Assembly (NCBI GenBank): GCA_020849855.1
Contig: JADZFO010000034.1
Coordinates: forward strand, 83,557-147,556
DNA: 64,000 nt
Direction: 5' to 3'
Source: a bacterium
GTDB lineage: Bacteria; 4484-113; JAFGCY01
This document shows positions 9,082-22,657 of this stretch, piece by piece (position 1 is the first letter of the stretch; each line of letters starts with the position of its first letter). The translations under genes were made by a program, and so were the position numbers. Below the pieces are notes generated by a model that made no database searches, had not been told where the DNA came from, and worked only from the letters and a program-made list of their open reading frames with translations.

Positions 9082-9336
9082 ATGGCGGCGGAAAAGGCAA
9101 GCAGTCAGGAGAGCGGGGCCAAGCCCTCGCTTTCTGACGCTCTCAAGCACTATTACAGCACCCTGCAGTATGAGTGGAAGAAGATCACTTTTCCCAATCG
9201 CACGCAGCTTCTGCAGTCGGTCCTGGTGGTGTTCATTTTCTGCATCTTTCTGATGTTGATCGTATCGGCATACGACCTTGTGGTCGGCTGGGTGTTCCGG
9301 AGTCTGATCCTGCCCAGTACTCCCACAGGACAGTAA
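9082..9336 (+). CDS. secE: Preprotein translocase subunit SecE
   Basis: 84 aa, the short single-span form. The amphipathic helix (YYSTLQYEWKKITFPNR, about 23-40) carries the conserved W-K-x-x-x-P motif, followed by one transmembrane helix (about 43-67). SecE clamps the two halves of SecY in the inner membrane. It is 12 bases upstream of nusG; ATG 9082 has GTGGAG upstream. Confidence 0.96.
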   Translation: MAAEKASSQESGAKPSLSDALKHYYSTLQYEWKKITFPNRTQLLQSVLVVFIFCIFLMLIVSAYDLVVGWVFRSLILPSTPTGQ

Positions 9337-9348
9337 GGCGGCATAACG

Positions 9349-9921
9349 ATGGATGGACTTAGACATTCACGCTGGTACGTCCTGCACGCGCTTAGCGGCT
9401 ACGAGGAGAAGGTCAGCCAGACCCTCAAGCACATGCGCGCGCTGGGTAAGTTCGGCGAGGATGTAGATGAGATTCTCGTGCCTTACGAGACCAAGGTCGA
9501 GACGGTCAAGGGCAAGAAGAAGACTGTGCAGAAGAAGATGTACCCCGGTTACGTGCTGGTCAAGATGAACCTGACCAACTCCAACCGGCACTCGATCCGC
9601 CAGATCCAGGGCGTCATCGGTTTCATCGGCTCTGCCGATGCGCCGCAGCCGCTGACGGATCCGGAGATCAACGCCATCTTCTCGCGCATGTCCCAGGAAG
9701 AGCCCGAGGTCGAGATGGATTACGTGGTCGGCGACACCGTCAAGGTGATCCGCGGCCCCTTCTCGGACGCCATCGGCAAGGTCAAGGAAATCGAAATGGA
9801 GCGCCGCAAGGTACGCATCATGATCAGCGTCTTCGGACGCGACACCCAGGTGGAGCTGGACTTCGAGGATGTCGAACCCTATGAGCCCGACGCCCAGCAG
9901 TCCTCCGGGGAGGCGAAGTAA
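9349..9921 (+). CDS. nusG: Transcription termination/antitermination factor NusG
   Basis: 190 aa. The NGN domain ([15 protein letters not shown] at about 6-20 through [11 protein letters not shown]) binds the RNA polymerase clamp. A KOW domain ([18 protein letters not shown], about 126-143) can bind Rho or ribosomal protein uS10. Length and order match the standard form, with no large insertion. The TAA overlaps the next ATG by one base (9921), so rplK is translationally coupled. Confidence 0.98.
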   Translation: MDGLRHSRWYVLHALSGYEEKVSQTLKHMRALGKFGEDVDEILVPYETKVETVKGKKKTVQKKMYPGYVLVKMNLTNSNRHSIRQIQGVIGFIGSADAPQPLTDPEINAIFSRMSQEEPEVEMDYVVGDTVKVIRGPFSDAIGKVKEIEMERRKVRIMISVFGRDTQVELDFEDVEPYEPDAQQSSGEAK

Positions 9922-10454
9922 TGGCAAACAAACCAGTCAAGGCAGTGGTTAAGGTCCAGATCGACGGCGCCGCGGCGAAGCCCTCGCCGCCGCTGGGTCC
10001 GGCCCTTGGCCAGCATGGCGTGGCAATCATGGAATTCTGCAAGGCCTTCAATGCGGCGACGCAGGACAAGGCCGGCCAGATCCTTCCGACCGTGATCACT
10101 ATTTATGAGGACCGCACCTTCACCTTCGAGGTGAAGAGCCCGCCCGCCGCCGTGCTGCTGATGAAGGCCGCCGGCCTCGAGCAGGGCAGCAGTGTTCCGC
10201 AGAAGATCAAGGTTGGCAAGGTCACCTGGGAGCAGTGCCAGGAGATTGCCAGGACCAAAATGCAGGACCTCAACGCCCGGGATATTGAAGCGGCAACGCA
10301 GATTATCGCGGGTACCGCCCGCAGCATGGGCTATGTCGTGGCCGGCCACCCCACTGGGCGTGACGACCACTTCAAGCTCGCCACCGCGGCCGAGTTTGAG
10401 GCGATGAAGAAGCAGTACAAGAAGGCTCCGGCCGCCGGCGGCAAGAAGAAGTAA
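9921..10454 (+). CDS. rplK: Ribosomal protein uL11, C-terminally extended
   Basis: 177 aa, against about 140-147 in most bacteria. The N domain has the [11 protein letters not shown] motif; the rRNA-binding C domain ends with GTARSMG near residue 136, where the usual protein stops within about 6 residues. Here about 30 more residues follow, ending in a Lys-rich APAAGGKKK tail. The tail is in frame with normal codon use, so it is not a frameshift artefact by eye. uL11 forms the stalk base, where elongation factors and (p)ppGpp synthetases act. Confidence 0.97.
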   Translation: MANKPVKAVVKVQIDGAAAKPSPPLGPALGQHGVAIMEFCKAFNAATQDKAGQILPTVITIYEDRTFTFEVKSPPAAVLLMKAAGLEQGSSVPQKIKVGKVTWEQCQEIARTKMQDLNARDIEAATQIIAGTARSMGYVVAGHPTGRDDHFKLATAAEFEAMKKQYKKAPAAGGKKK

Positions 10455-10491
10455 GCCGCCTGCCGGACGCCAGTAAATCAAGGGAGACGAA

Positions 10492-11181
10492 ATGCAACGT
10501 AGTCGCAAGTACCTTGACAAGCGCAAGGCCCTGGGCGAGGCCAAGAAGCCGCTCGAACCCACCGCGGCGCTCACTCTGCTCAAGAGTGTGAGTCGTGACT
10601 GGGAGAGCGTTGACCTCGACATCCGCCTTGGTATCAATACGCGCAAGCCTGACCAGAACGTCCGCGGCACAACCGTGCTGCCCAAGGGCACCGGCAAGAC
10701 CGCGCGTGTGGTCGTGTTCTGCAAGGAAGACAAGGTAGCTGAAGCACAGGAAGCCGGAGCCGATCATGTCGGCCTCGGCGAACTGCTTGACAGGATCCAG
10801 GGCGGCTGGGTCGATTTTGACATCTGCGTGGCCACCCCTGACGTGATGAAGGATGTGTCCCGTGTGGCGAAGGTCCTGGGTCCCCGCGGCATGATGCCGA
10901 ACCCCAAGACCGGCACGGTCACGAACGACATCAAGCAGGCCATTGCGGAGATCAAGAGCGGTAAGGTTGAGTACCGCGCTGACAAGACCGGCATCATCCA
11001 CAACTCCGTGGGCCGGGCGAGCTTCAGCGTGGACGACCTGCGTGAGAACCTGCACCACCTGATCGTGCAGATCCTGCGCGCCAAGCCGGCCACCGTCAAG
11101 GGCCAGTATGTCAAGAGCATCAGTGTTTCAGCAACCCAGACGCCGGGCGTGCGCATAGACCCGAGCCACTTCTCGGCTTAA
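10492..11181 (+). CDS. rplA: Ribosomal protein uL1
   Basis: 229 aa, the normal length. It includes the signature GPRGMMPNPKTGTVT (about 128-142) and the RADKTGIIHNSVGR rRNA/mRNA-binding segment. uL1 forms the mobile L1 stalk at the E site and in many bacteria represses its own operon. GGGAG lies 6 bases before ATG 10492. It follows rplK by 37 bases and precedes rplJ by 11 bases. Confidence 0.98.
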   Translation: MQRSRKYLDKRKALGEAKKPLEPTAALTLLKSVSRDWESVDLDIRLGINTRKPDQNVRGTTVLPKGTGKTARVVVFCKEDKVAEAQEAGADHVGLGELLDRIQGGWVDFDICVATPDVMKDVSRVAKVLGPRGMMPNPKTGTVTNDIKQAIAEIKSGKVEYRADKTGIIHNSVGRASFSVDDLRENLHHLIVQILRAKPATVKGQYVKSISVSATQTPGVRIDPSHFSA

Positions 11182-11192
11182 CGGGGGATTTG

Positions 11193-11708
11193 ATGAACCG
11201 TAGCGGTAAAGAGCAAAAAGTTGATCAGTACGAGCAGGCGGTCGGCGTCGCGACCTATGCCTTCCTCTGCGAGTACAACAAAATCTCAGTTGCTGATTTC
11301 GAGAAGGCCCGCGCAGACTTCCGTGAGCTGGGTGCCGGCACTGTTGTGCTGAAGAACACCCTGGCCCGGATCGTCTTTGAGCGCCACGGCCTGGAGCAGG
11401 TCGCGGAGTACCTCGCCGGCCCCAGCTTGCTGGTGTACGGCAGCGAAGAGGTGGCTCCGGTGGCCAAGCTGCTGGACAAGATGATGCGCCGCTTCCGGGG
11501 CAACCTGGGCGTCAAGGCCATCATTTTTGACGGCTCGATCTTCGGCAAGGAGCAGTTCAAGAGCTTCACCAACCTTCCCACGAAGGATGAGGTTCGTGCG
11601 CGTCTGCTGGGTGTCCTCCAGGCACCGCTGGGTAACTTCCTGCGCGTCAACAGCGCGGCCCAGCGCCTGGTCACGGTGCTCAGCCAGTACGCCGAAAAGT
11701 CCGCTTAG
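11193..11708 (+). CDS. rplJ: Ribosomal protein uL10
   Basis: 171 aa. The N-terminal rRNA-binding domain includes VVLKNTLARI, and the C-terminal helix (RLVTVLSQYAEKSA) anchors bL12 dimers at the stalk. ATG 11193 has GGGGG 5 bases upstream; the TTG one codon earlier is too close to it. Only 11 bases separate it from rplA, so the long rplJ leader used for autoregulation in E. coli is not present here. Confidence 0.97.
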   Translation: MNRSGKEQKVDQYEQAVGVATYAFLCEYNKISVADFEKARADFRELGAGTVVLKNTLARIVFERHGLEQVAEYLAGPSLLVYGSEEVAPVAKLLDKMMRRFRGNLGVKAIIFDGSIFGKEQFKSFTNLPTKDEVRARLLGVLQAPLGNFLRVNSAAQRLVTVLSQYAEKSA

Positions 11709-11783
11709 CGGACAGCCGGGGCGGATCCGGCATGACTCGACATTACCTGGGGCGTTAGCCCTAATGAGAATGCGGAGGTTGCA

Positions 11784-12215
11784 ATGTCTGTAGCTGATCT
11801 GAAGGACAAGGTACTCGCCCTGTCCGCTGACGAGCAGAAGGAGTTCTTTGCTGAGACTCTGGGCGCGCTGCCGGTGGTGCGCGTCAACGATCTCGTCAAG
11901 CATCTGGAAGAGACCTGGGGCGTCAGCGCCGCGGTCGCTGCTGCGCCGGTCATGGTCGCTGCCGCTGGCGGCGGTGGTGACGAGGGCGGCGGTGCCGAGG
12001 CCAAGACCGAGTTCGACGTCATCCTCAAGGAAGTCGGCGACGCCAAGCTCAACGTTATCAAGGTGGTCCGTGACATCACCGGCCTGGGCCTGAAGGAAGC
12101 CAAGGAGCTGGTCGAGGCCGCTCCGAAGCCCGTCAAGGAGAAGGTGCCCAAGGCCGAGGCCGACGACATGGTCAAGAAGCTCATTGAGGCCGGCGCGAGC
12201 GCTGAGCTAAAGTAA
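11784..12215 (+). CDS. rplL: Ribosomal protein bL12 (L7/L12)
   Basis: 143 aa, longer than the usual 120-130. The N-terminal dimerisation/uL10-binding helices are followed by an Ala/Gly-rich hinge with GGGGDEGGG (about 57-70), then the C domain ([28 protein letters not shown]) that recruits GTPase factors. A GCGGAGG site precedes ATG 11784. It is separated from rpoB by 150 bases containing a strong hairpin. Confidence 0.97.
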   Translation: MSVADLKDKVLALSADEQKEFFAETLGALPVVRVNDLVKHLEETWGVSAAVAAAPVMVAAAGGGGDEGGGAEAKTEFDVILKEVGDAKLNVIKVVRDITGLGLKEAKELVEAAPKPVKEKVPKAEADDMVKKLIEAGASAELK

Positions 12216-12251
12216 GCCAAACCCTGATATACAATAGCAACAACTGGTAAT

Positions 12252-12279
12252 CCACCGGGGGGCCATGGCCCTCCGGTGG
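12252..12279 (+). promoter_or_regulatory. Hairpin between rplL and rpoB, possible attenuator or processing site
   Basis: CCACCGG pairs with CCGGTGG and the stem continues inward (one G-T) to about 13 pairs around an AT loop. It lies 36 bases after rplL and 86 before rpoB, followed by TTTG only. E. coli has a partial terminator and RNase III site in this gap; an equivalent role is inference. Confidence 0.55.
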
Positions 12280-12365
12280 TTTGCCGCGTCAACCCCTGCC
12301 CCCGGGGAAGACGCAGCTTTGTACTGGCGGGCAGCTTCGCTTCAAAGCGAAAGGAGAGATGAAGA

Positions 12366-15300
12366 GTGGGTAACCTGATTGAGTTCCGACACGCACTGAC
12401 CGACTACAAAGAACGCCCGCTGCCGAACCTGCTAGAAGTTCCGACCAAGGCATTTGAGTGGTTCTGTTTCCACGGCATTCGCGAGGTCTTTGACGAGATC
12501 TTCCCGATTGCCTCGAACGACGGCAAGTACGAACTGCACTTTACTGATTACGAGATCGTGCTGCCCAGCATCACGCCGCGTGAGTGCTTTGACACTGACG
12601 CCAACTACAACGCGACGCTGCGCGGCATCTTCTCCTTCCATAACAACCAGACCGGAGAAATCAAGGAACAGGAAGTATTTATCTGCGAGCTGCCGTTCAT
12701 GACCAAGAACGGCACCTTCATCATCAACGGCGTTGAGCGCGTGGTGGTGAACCAGCTCGTCCGCGCCCCGGGTGTCTACTTCACCAAGGGCGAGAAGCGC
12801 ACGGCCAACGAGAACGCGCACATGGTGAAGCTCATCCCTTACCGTGGTGCCTGGCTGCGCTATGAGTACGACATCAAGACCGCCTCCTACCAGGTGCGCA
12901 TGGACAGCCCGCGCCGCGTGCTGAAGATCCCGATGATGGACTTCCTGCGCGCCCTGGGCTTCACCGTCGACCAGGACCGCAACCTCATCTGCCTGACGGA
13001 CGAGATGTGGGAGCACTACGGGCTGGACCGCAACATGTGGCCCAACCCGGAGATGAGCACCGAGGACGAAGGCCTGAAGGGAACGCTGCAGCGTGACACC
13101 ACCCGCAGCATGCGCGAGGCGCAGGTGGAAATCTGGCGTAAGCTGCACCCCACCGACCCCTACAGTGACGAAGTGCTGTCCAACATGCTGCCCAGCCGCT
13201 TCTTTGACCCCAAGCGCTATGACCTGCAGCGGGTGGGCCGCTACATCCTTAACAAGAAGCTTGAGCTGAACATCTCCGAGGACACGCTGACCCTGTCGGT
13301 GGCGGACATGTTCGAGGCCTTCCGCAGCCTCAAGGAGCTGCAGGAAGGCAGCCGCGGGCGGATCGACGACATCGACCACCTGAACCTGGAGAACCGCCGC
13401 ACCGAGCATGTGGGCGAGCAGCTGGCCAACCAGTTCCGCAAGGGCCTGCAGCGCGTTGAGCGCATCGTCCGCGAAAAGATGATGCTGCCCGAGGCGGAGA
13501 AGGAAAGCCCCAAGACCCTGATCAACACGCGTCCGATCATCGGTGTGGTCAAGGAGTTCTTCGGGTCGAGCCAGATGAGCCAGTTCATGGATAACACGAA
13601 CCCGCTCACCAGCCTGACCCACAAGCGCCGCTTCAGCGCCCTGGGCCCCAAGGGCCTGACCCGCGAGGCCGCGCGCTTTGACTTCCGCGACGTGCACCAC
13701 AGCCACTACGGCCGCGTCTGCCCGATCGAGAGCCCGGAAGGCCCGAACATCGGCCTGATCAGCTCCCTGAGCTGCTATGCCCGGGTTAACGACTACGGCT
13801 TTATCGAGACGCCTTACTTCCGCGTCACCGGCGGCGTCATCTCCGACGAGATGGTCTACCTCAGCGCCGACCAGGAGCTGGAGTTCCACATCGCCCCCAG
13901 CACCGTACTGGCTGATAAGGAAGGCTATATCCAGGAGCCGGTGCTCTTCGTGCGCCGCCGCGGCAACTTCGAGCAGGTCAGCCGCGAGGACGTCGACTAT
14001 GTCGAGGTCGCCCCGAACCAGTTCATCTCGGTGACCACCAGCCTGATCCCCTTCCTGGAGCACGACGACGCCAACCGCGCGCTGATGGGCTCCAACATGC
14101 AGCGCCAGGCCGTGCCCCTGCTCTACCCCGACAGCCCGGTGGTCGGCACTGGTATCGAGCGCAAGCTGGCCGAGGACGCCGGCGGCCTGGAGATCAGCCC
14201 CTTCTGCGGCGAGGTTACCTACGTCGACAGCAAGAAGATCACTCTGCGCAAGGGCATCGTCTACGACCGCCACACCTGCGAGATCCTCGACCTGCCCAAC
14301 ATGGAGAAGATCGAGGGCGAGGAGATCCTGACGCGCAGCAAGTTCGATTACATCTTCGAGCCGCACACCGTGCAGCAGGAGACATACCGTAAGCTGCCTT
14401 TCGAGGACCGCGCCTTCCGCAAACTGCGCAAGAGCAACGAGCACACGGAGACCCTCTCCCTGCGCAAGTTCCAGCGCAGTAACCAGGGCACCCTGATCAA
14501 CCAGCGCATCGTGGTCCGCAAGGGCTACCCGGTGATCAAGGGCGACCTGTTGGCCGACAGCTCCAGCACCTTCATGGGAGAGCTGGCGCTGGGCCAGAAC
14601 GTGCTTGTCGGCCTGATGAGCTGGCGCGGTTACAACTTTGAGGACGCCATCCTGGTGTCCGAGCGCCTGATCAAGCAGAACCTCTACACCAGCATCCACA
14701 TCGAGAAGCATGAGTGCGAGGCGCGCCAGACCAAGCTGGGCCCGGAGAAGATCACCCGCGAAATCACAGGCCTCTCTGAGGACTACATCGAGCGCAACCT
14801 CGACGAGCGCGGCGTGATCCGCGTGGGCGCCGAGGTGAAGTCCGGCGACGTTCTGGTGGGCAAGATCACCCCCAAGGGCGAAAGCGACCTGACCGGCGAA
14901 GAGAAGCTGATCCGCGCAGTCTTCGGCGACAAGGGTAAGGGCTTCAAGAACACCCCGCTGAAGCTGCCGCACGGTGAGGACGGCGTGATCATCGCGACCA
15001 GCTACCACAGCCGCGACACCGGCGATGAGCTGGCGCATAACGTGGTTGAGATGGCGCGGGTCTACATCGCCAAGCGCCGTTACCTGCAGGTGGGCGACAA
15101 GATGGCCGGCCGCCACGGTAACAAGGGTGTTGTCTCCAACATCCTGCCGGTTGAGGACATGCCCTTCCTGCCTGACGGCACCCCGCTGGACATCATCCTC
15201 AACCCTCTCGGCGTGCCCAGCCGAATGAACATCGGCCAGGTGCTCGAGACGCACCTGGGCCTGGCCTGCAGCCAGATCGACATCAGCAACGAACCCGAGA

Positions 15301-15951
15301 TCGACGCGGTCAAGGCGCTCAAGGAAAGCGAGCACTTCGAGCATCACGGCGAGCTGGCGGTGACGATGGAAGACGCCATCAGCTTCACCCGCCGCAAGTC
15401 CCCGCTGAAGGTCAAGGTGCCGGTCTTCCACAGCCCCAGTGAAGGCAAGATCCGCGGTATGTTCGAGCGCATGAAGCTGCCCCTGGACGGCAAGACCGTC
15501 CTGTATGACGGCGTCACCGGCGCGCGGCTGAAGGAGCGCGTGATGGTCGGCCTGATGTACTTCATGAAGCTCAACCACCTGGTGGACGACAAGATCCACG
15601 CCCGTTCCACCGGCTCCTATGCCCTGATCACCCAGCAGCCCCTTGGCGGAAAGGCCCAGTTCGGCGGCCAGCGCCTGGGAGAGATGGAGGTCTGGGCCCT
15701 GGAAGGCTATGGTGCCGCCTACCTGCTCAAGGAGATGCTGACCGTCAAGTCCGACGACGTTGTGGGCCGTAACAACACCTACAAGGCGATCGTCGACGGC
15801 CGCATCATCCCCGAGCCCGGCATCCCTGAAAGTTTCTACGTCATGGTCAACGAGCTCAAGAGCCTCGGCCTTGACGTCACAGTTATCCACGAGGGTGAAG
15901 AAGCCCGCCGCGGCTTCTTTGACAGCGAGAGCACTTTTGCTATCCGAGGAG

Positions 15952-15971
<20 letters not shown>
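12366..15971 (+). CDS. rpoB: RNA polymerase subunit beta
   Basis: 1201 aa, a compact beta subunit. The rifampicin pocket is recognisable (FFGSSQMSQFMD, THKRRFSALGP): the usual Gln, Asp, His and Ser resistance positions hold the sensitive-type residues, with Phe in place of the E. coli Ile before that Ser. Downstream motifs include IESPEGPNIGLI, GNKGVVS and the C-terminal GGKAQFGGQRLGEMEVWALE. GTG 12366 follows GGAG by 9 bases. Its last 20 bases overlap rpoC. Confidence 0.99.
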
Positions 15972-20283
<4,312 letters not shown>

Positions 20284-20324
20284 GTCACAGCTCTGCCTGC
20301 CGGAAGGCAACAATGCAGTACACG

Positions 20325-20352
20325 AAAGAGGGACGCGCAGGCGTCCCTCTTT
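20325..20352 (+). terminator. Intrinsic terminator after rpoC
   Basis: A perfect 12-bp stem, AAAGAGGGACGC with GCGTCCCTCTTT, around a GCAG loop. The 3' arm ends in TTT and GCTTTG follows. It ends the tuf-rpoC supercluster. Confidence 0.85.
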
Positions 20353-20403
20353 GCTTTGCGGTGCCGGGGCAGCCGCGTGCAACAGTCCGCGTTCTGGCAC
20401 GTC

Positions 20404-20409
20404 TATAAT
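20404..20409 (+). promoter_or_regulatory. -10 box of Ser/Thr kinase gene (near-leaderless)
   Basis: TATAAT, 9 bases before ATG 20419. No Shine-Dalgarno and no clear -35. Confidence 0.6.
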
Positions 20410-20418
20410 CCAAACCGC

Positions 20419-21675
20419 ATGAAGCCAGACCGCATCGGCAAATACAGCATCCTCGGAGAACTGGGCAAGGGCTCCATGGGCGTGGTCTACGAGGGCCAGG
20501 CGGCCCCGGAGCAGCCCCCTGTCGCGGTCAAGGTCTTCTTCCCCGACACCCAGCTCAGCCCCGAAGAGCTGGCCACGCTAAAGGACCGCTTTGATCGCGA
20601 GGGCGCGGCACTGACCTCCGTGCACCATCCAAACGTGGTGGAAGTGCTGGAAGTCGGCCAGGACGGCGGCCACGAGTACATCGTGATGGAGAAGCTGCCC
20701 GGCCTGAACCTCAAGGAGCTGCTGCAGCTTGGCACGCGTTTCACCCTGGCCGAGACCATCGACATCATCCTGCAGCTCCTGGCCGGCCTCGGCGCCTGCC
20801 ATAAGTCCGGGCTGGTGCACCGCGACGTCAAGCCCGCCAACCTGGTGCGCAGCCCCCAGGGCGAGATCAAGCTGACCGACTTTGGCATCGCCCGTGTCCT
20901 CAAGGACGCCACCCTGGCCCGCAGCGGGACCGTGGTGGGAACGCCGAACTACATGAGCCCCGAACAGATCCGCGGCGAGAACGTCGATGCGCGCAGCGAC
21001 ATCTTCAGCGCCGGTGTGCTGATGTACGAACTCCTGACCGGCCGCAAACCCTTTGACGGTCCTGACGTCACCGCGATCATGTACAACGTGGCCAATGTCC
21101 AGCCGCCCAGCCTGCGCTTCTATAACGGCGCGCTGCCCGAAGAGCTGGACGCGGTGGTCTTCGCCGCCCTGGCCAAGCGCTCAGAGGAGCGCTATCCCGA
21201 TACCGAGCAGTTCAGCTCCGCCATCCGCCGCCTGGAGCAATCCCTGCACTTCCGGGATGACACCGAGGCGGTGCTCAACGCCCTGCCGGCCAGCCCGGAT
21301 GCCGACGCCTCCATCGGCGGCGCGATCAGCGGCGCCCCGGCGCCGGGCGTCTCCGCAGCGGCCGGGACCGGCGTACGGGCCAGCACGGCAAGTATTGCCG
21401 GTATTGGCGCCGGCATCCCGGCCATCCCAGGCGTACAGCTCAGCGGAACGGTCTACTGCGTGGACTGCGGCGCGGCCAACAGCGAGAGCCAGGAGTTTTG
21501 CCTCAGCTGCATGCGGCCCCTGCTCAAGCGCAGCACGATCCACCAGATGGCAGCCGCCCAGGCCCGCATGCTGGGGCGCACACGCCGCGTGGACATGATA
21601 TTCCTGAGCTGCCTGTCGGTGGTGATGGTCACAATCGCCATCGCGGTCATCTGGCTGATGTTCTTTAAGCAGTAA
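20419..21675 (+). CDS. Membrane-anchored Ser/Thr protein kinase with zinc ribbon
   Basis: 418 aa. A Hanks-type kinase domain spans about 9-285: GELGKGSMG (Gly loop), Lys38 in VAVKVF, HRDVKPAN (134-141), DFG (154-156), GTPNYMSPEQ and an Arg-type HRD, so it looks active and activation-loop regulated. An Ala/Gly-rich linker leads to a CVDC...CLSC zinc ribbon (about 346-369) and one transmembrane helix (about 394-416) three residues from the end. The kinase is therefore cytoplasmic, tail-anchored and has no extracytoplasmic sensor. Upstream start codons are rejected because TATAAT sits directly before ATG 20419. Confidence 0.93.
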   Translation: MKPDRIGKYSILGELGKGSMGVVYEGQAAPEQPPVAVKVFFPDTQLSPEELATLKDRFDREGAALTSVHHPNVVEVLEVGQDGGHEYIVMEKLPGLNLKELLQLGTRFTLAETIDIILQLLAGLGACHKSGLVHRDVKPANLVRSPQGEIKLTDFGIARVLKDATLARSGTVVGTPNYMSPEQIRGENVDARSDIFSAGVLMYELLTGRKPFDGPDVTAIMYNVANVQPPSLRFYNGALPEELDAVVFAALAKRSEERYPDTEQFSSAIRRLEQSLHFRDDTEAVLNALPASPDADASIGGAISGAPAPGVSAAAGTGVRASTASIAGIGAGIPAIPGVQLSGTVYCVDCGAANSESQEFCLSCMRPLLKRSTIHQMAAAQARMLGRTRRVDMIFLSCLSVVMVTIAIAVIWLMFFKQ

Positions 21676-21698
21676 GAGGCAGGGCAATCGGCCGCAGT

Positions 21699-22646
21699 TT
21701 ACTGCTGTTCCTTGCGCTTGCTGCGGCTGCTGATGCGCTCATCCTGCAGCAGGTCGTCCAGATCAAGCGATTCAATGATCTGCCCCAGCTCCCGGGCCCA
21801 GCGCGGCAGCTCACTTTCCTGCTTGCTGACAGGCTGTGGCGCCCTGGCCGGCTGTGCCGGGCCGGGCTTGCCCGCAGGCGCGCCGGAAGCTGCCACTGGC
21901 GCTGCGTTGGCCGGCTGCGCGGCGACTCCCGGGCCCGGCCGCTGGGCCTCAGCCGGAGCAGCGGTTGTGCTCACTCCTGCTGTCTGTTGCGGCGCCTGGG
22001 CCAGCAGGCGGGCTTCTTCCTCGCCAAGGCGCTTGCGCACTTCCTCAGGCAGGCGCGCGTCAAGCTGCTTCAGGGGGTCGTAGTCCTCGTCGCCGTAGGC
22101 TTCCAGAATGCTCTCGGCGATGGTTGCCTCTTCCTCCAGCCGGCTCTGCCTGCCGGGCTTGCCGCTGCCGCCGCGCCGCAGCATCTCGTTGATCTTGCCC
22201 TGCAGTTCGCGCAGGCGGCTGACCTCAGCCGCGCCGCCCAGGGTGGGGTCGTGCTGCGCTTGATGGATCTTGCGCGAGAGGTACTTGCTGTATTCCACCA
22301 GCATGAAGCGCTCATTGGAGCGCAGCAGCTTGCGGTAGGCGCGCTTGTCGCGGCGCTTCTGCCAGCCGCGGTTGATATTGCCCGCCAGCTTGCCAAAGAC
22401 GAAGCTCAGCACCAGGCCCATGATTGAGCCCACAGGGATAAAGAAGTCTTCGCTGATCCCGGCCAGGCTGACCACAAGGCCGATATAGCTGATCATCATG
22501 GCAAACCAGATCAGCACTGTCGGCCAGCAGCCGTTTCGCTCAACGCCCCAGGAGATCAGTTCCTTTTCATCCGGCTTATAGAGCTTCCCCGCCGGCGTGA
22601 GTCGCCAGTCCAGGTCTTCAACCAGATGTTCGATTACGTCTTTCAT
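21699..22646 (-). CDS. Two-span membrane protein with coiled coil and Pro/Ala linker
   Basis: 315 aa, unknown family. Two hydrophobic helices (about 42-60 and 68-86) are followed by a basic stretch (WQKRRDKRAYRKLLR), a charged helical region (about 105-215), a low-complexity Ala/Pro/Gln linker (about 220-275) and a short C-terminal helix with acidic DLDDLLQDE and a basic end. Cytoplasmic C-terminus inferred from the positive residues after helix 2. It begins 11 bases after the upstream minus-strand gene, so the two form an operon converging on the kinase gene. It might be a scaffold or kinase substrate, but that is a guess. Confidence 0.7.
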   Translation of the reverse strand: MKDVIEHLVEDLDWRLTPAGKLYKPDEKELISWGVERNGCWPTVLIWFAMMISYIGLVVSLAGISEDFFIPVGSIMGLVLSFVFGKLAGNINRGWQKRRDKRAYRKLLRSNERFMLVEYSKYLSRKIHQAQHDPTLGGAAEVSRLRELQGKINEMLRRGGSGKPGRQSRLEEEATIAESILEAYGDEDYDPLKQLDARLPEEVRKRLGEEEARLLAQAPQQTAGVSTTAAPAEAQRPGPGVAAQPANAAPVAASGAPAGKPGPAQPARAPQPVSKQESELPRWARELGQIIESLDLDDLLQDERISSRSKRKEQQ

Positions 22647-22657
22647 TGAAACTCAGC

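Noticed and set aside
15760..15951. N-terminal extension of rpoC inside rpoB
   Set aside because: No similarity to RpoC; coincides with the conserved rpoB C-terminus in another frame.
20297..20308. Short TGCC-GGAA-GGCA hairpin after rpoC
   Set aside because: Four-base stem; the perfect 12-bp hairpin at 20325 is sufficient to end the operon.
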